64,000 nt of DNA from Prorocentrum cordatum. Its lineage: Eukaryota; Sar; Dinophyceae; Prorocentrales; Prorocentraceae. The notes under the pieces are model-generated. The model saw only the letters and a program-made list of their open reading frames with translations, was not told the DNA's origin and ran no database searches. Of this stretch, positions 62,961 to 64,000 are shown piece after piece. Numbering within the stretch: the stretch's first letter is position 1; each line of letters begins with the position of its first letter. Made by a program: the position numbers and the translations under genes. The stretch is from positions 291,227 to 355,226 of the forward strand of contig CAUYUJ010003381.1 in assembly GCA_963575745.1 (NCBI GenBank). Direction: 5' to 3'.

Positions 62961-63285
62961 GTAGCTCCAGCCCCCCTCATCCGCGCCCATTTGTTCTCGG
63001 GCCGTCCTCGTTTCTCCGCTTCCTGCTCGTTCTCCATCCCGATTCCCACCATCTTTCCACCCCAGTCAAGGAAGCTCCCCTCGAAACTCACTCGACAGAT
63101 CCCCACATGTAGGGGGGGTAAAGCCCGGGCCACGCCAGTGGGAATGGGGATCGGTTAAACGATGTTCGTAAGTAGCAGCGAGATCAGTCGGCCAACATGG
63201 CGTGCTTCAGGCTCTGCGGAAGAGGAGAGAACGTGGAGGAGGGCTTTGGAATGAGCGAAGAGGAAGAGGTGCCGCCGCCCCGTGT
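62961..63285. other. Unassigned sequence
   Basis: No recognised repeat or gene. Confidence 0.4.
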
Positions 63286-63320
63286 CGGGACGATCGAGAT
63301 GGGCACGGAAGGAAAGGCTA

Positions 63321-63496
63321 CAGTCGGGGCCTTGAAGAAGGAACCCTTTTCGTTGGGGAGGGGCTCCGTGTTCCTTAAGTGTTTCGCAGCTTGCCTCAGG
63401 TTTTCCGTATGTTTTCGATCGGAAATCGAAGTTCAATTTATGGAAAAAAGAGGCCTCGTTCCTTATTTTGGGTTCCTTAGTTCAAGGCCCCGACTG
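63321..63496. mobile_element. Element O, copy 2 (nested in FF)
   Basis: TACAGTCGGGGCCTTGAAG at the left and CAAGGCCCCGACTGTA at the right, TA at 63319-63320 and 63497-63498. FF copy 1 has a single TA at the same place. Confidence 0.92.
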
Positions 63497-63642
63497 TACG
63501 ACGACAGGCAGCATGTCTTGTTAATGCCGCACGGGGCTCCCGTCGGGATCGCCGTGGGCGCTGCCCATCTGAGACACAGGCTCGCCTGCCCGAGAGCGGC
63601 CGCTGTCGGTTTTGGACAGCATTCGTTGTTGGGCATCGTACA

Positions 63643-63805
63643 CCCTAGGCGATACTTAAGACAACTTACGTTTTCGGCCAGCGTCTCGATTATTCTTAAT
63701 GCTTCAATGTAAGTCCTAAGCTTTTAATACAAGTTCTGGGCTTTTATTCAAAATCTGAGACTATGAATTTCTTAACCCATGGTCTCTTAAGCATTTCGCA
63801 GGGTG
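63643..63805. mobile_element. Element N, copy 3 (nested in FF)
   Basis: CACCCTAGGCGATACTTAAG and CTTAAGCATTTCGCAGGGTG termini. TA at 63641-63642 and 63806-63807, single TA in FF copy 1 (45230-45231). Confidence 0.93.
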
Positions 63806-63960
63806 TACCCGTTCTGTCCGTACCCATTCTGGGCGTCCAAGCCGTGACCCCCGAAGTGAGGGCCTATTTGCCTTGGTTGGGATCTCGGCGCAAGCATGGG
63901 TGTGTCATGTGCGCCCTCCTGCTGTCGGGGGCGTCCAAGGAGGGCGTGAGAGGCTTAGGG

Positions 63961-64000
63961 TTAAGTCGGGCATTTTCCTACAGGAGGAATATTCAAGCAT
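63961..64000. mobile_element. TTAAG element, copy 6 (cut by window end)
   Basis: TTAAGTCGGGCATTTTCCTA followed by CAGGAGGAATATTCAAGCAT, as at the left ends of copies 4 and 5. Confidence 0.75.

Larger units (their letters stand above)
63286..63840. mobile_element. Element FF, copy 2, interrupted by O and N
   Basis: Three FF pieces in order: GAGATGGGCACGGAAGGAAA (63297-63318); CGACGACAGGCAGCATGTCT...GTTGTTGGGCATCG (63499-63640); CCCGTTCTGTCCGTACCCAT (63808-63840). Together they align to the copy at 45.06-45.26 kb. GAGATGGG at 63297 is the empty form of the EE target there. Confidence 0.88.

Overview
This is an intergenic, repeat-dense stretch of a GC-rich eukaryotic nuclear genome. The best guess is a dinoflagellate, perhaps Prorocentrum-like. 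That guess rests on four things seen here: megabase-style triplet arrays, a tyrosine-recombinase retroelement of a kind familiar from dinoflagellate genomes, dozens of short inverted-repeat elements, and the absence of dense gene order or bacterial signals. I found no host protein gene, tRNA, rRNA or spliced-leader gene that I can defend. Almost every long open frame in the window is a translation of a simple repeat.

The one protein-coding relic is a decayed retroelement at 3.4-6.7 kb. It keeps the end of an RNase H domain and most of a tyrosine recombinase (YR). Its flanks are arranged A1...B1-A2-B2, the split-direct-repeat layout of PAT/Ngaro-type YR retroelements. The rest of the window is a mosaic of short (about 135-205 bp) non-autonomous elements. 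Local names used here: TTAAG (TIR TTAAGTCGGGC, 8-bp target duplications); EE, V and J (about 165-205 bp, 5-bp target duplications; EE and V termini begin TCGGGG or close to it); the TA-site group O, P, Q, N, H, X and K (TA duplications, several with TACAGT ends); foldbacks F3 (GC-rich), I, L, Y, DD, FF; and dispersed families F2 (ten copies), S1, G, E, D, M, T, Z, BB, GG. Paralogous copies act as empty sites for one another. The FF copy at 63.3-63.8 kb carries O and N at two TA sites that are intact in the FF copy at 45.1 kb, while that copy carries EE at a site intact in the 63 kb copy. Further nesting: J in K (23.0 kb), P in G (10.5 kb), TTAAG in L (60.3-61.0 kb), EE in a tandem duplication (52.7 kb), M in X (9.0 kb), H in X (38.2 kb).

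Simple-sequence arrays fill the remainder: GGA/TCC tracts throughout, a 1.7-kb TAC array (25.5-27.2 kb), a 1.1-kb GAT array (34.1-35.2 kb), a GCTAT array (60.4-60.8 kb) and a CCCCACTGTC-like minisatellite (41.5-42.4 kb). Several lie inside recognisable mobile elements. A separate class of degenerate array (14.5, 17.6, 31.3, 32.4, 61.5 kb and elsewhere) repeats a phrase like GCCTCTTGGGG every 10-11 bp, close to the DNA helical repeat.

All alignments were made by eye. Family boundaries are approximate unless target-site duplications are quoted. Superfamily assignments are inferences.
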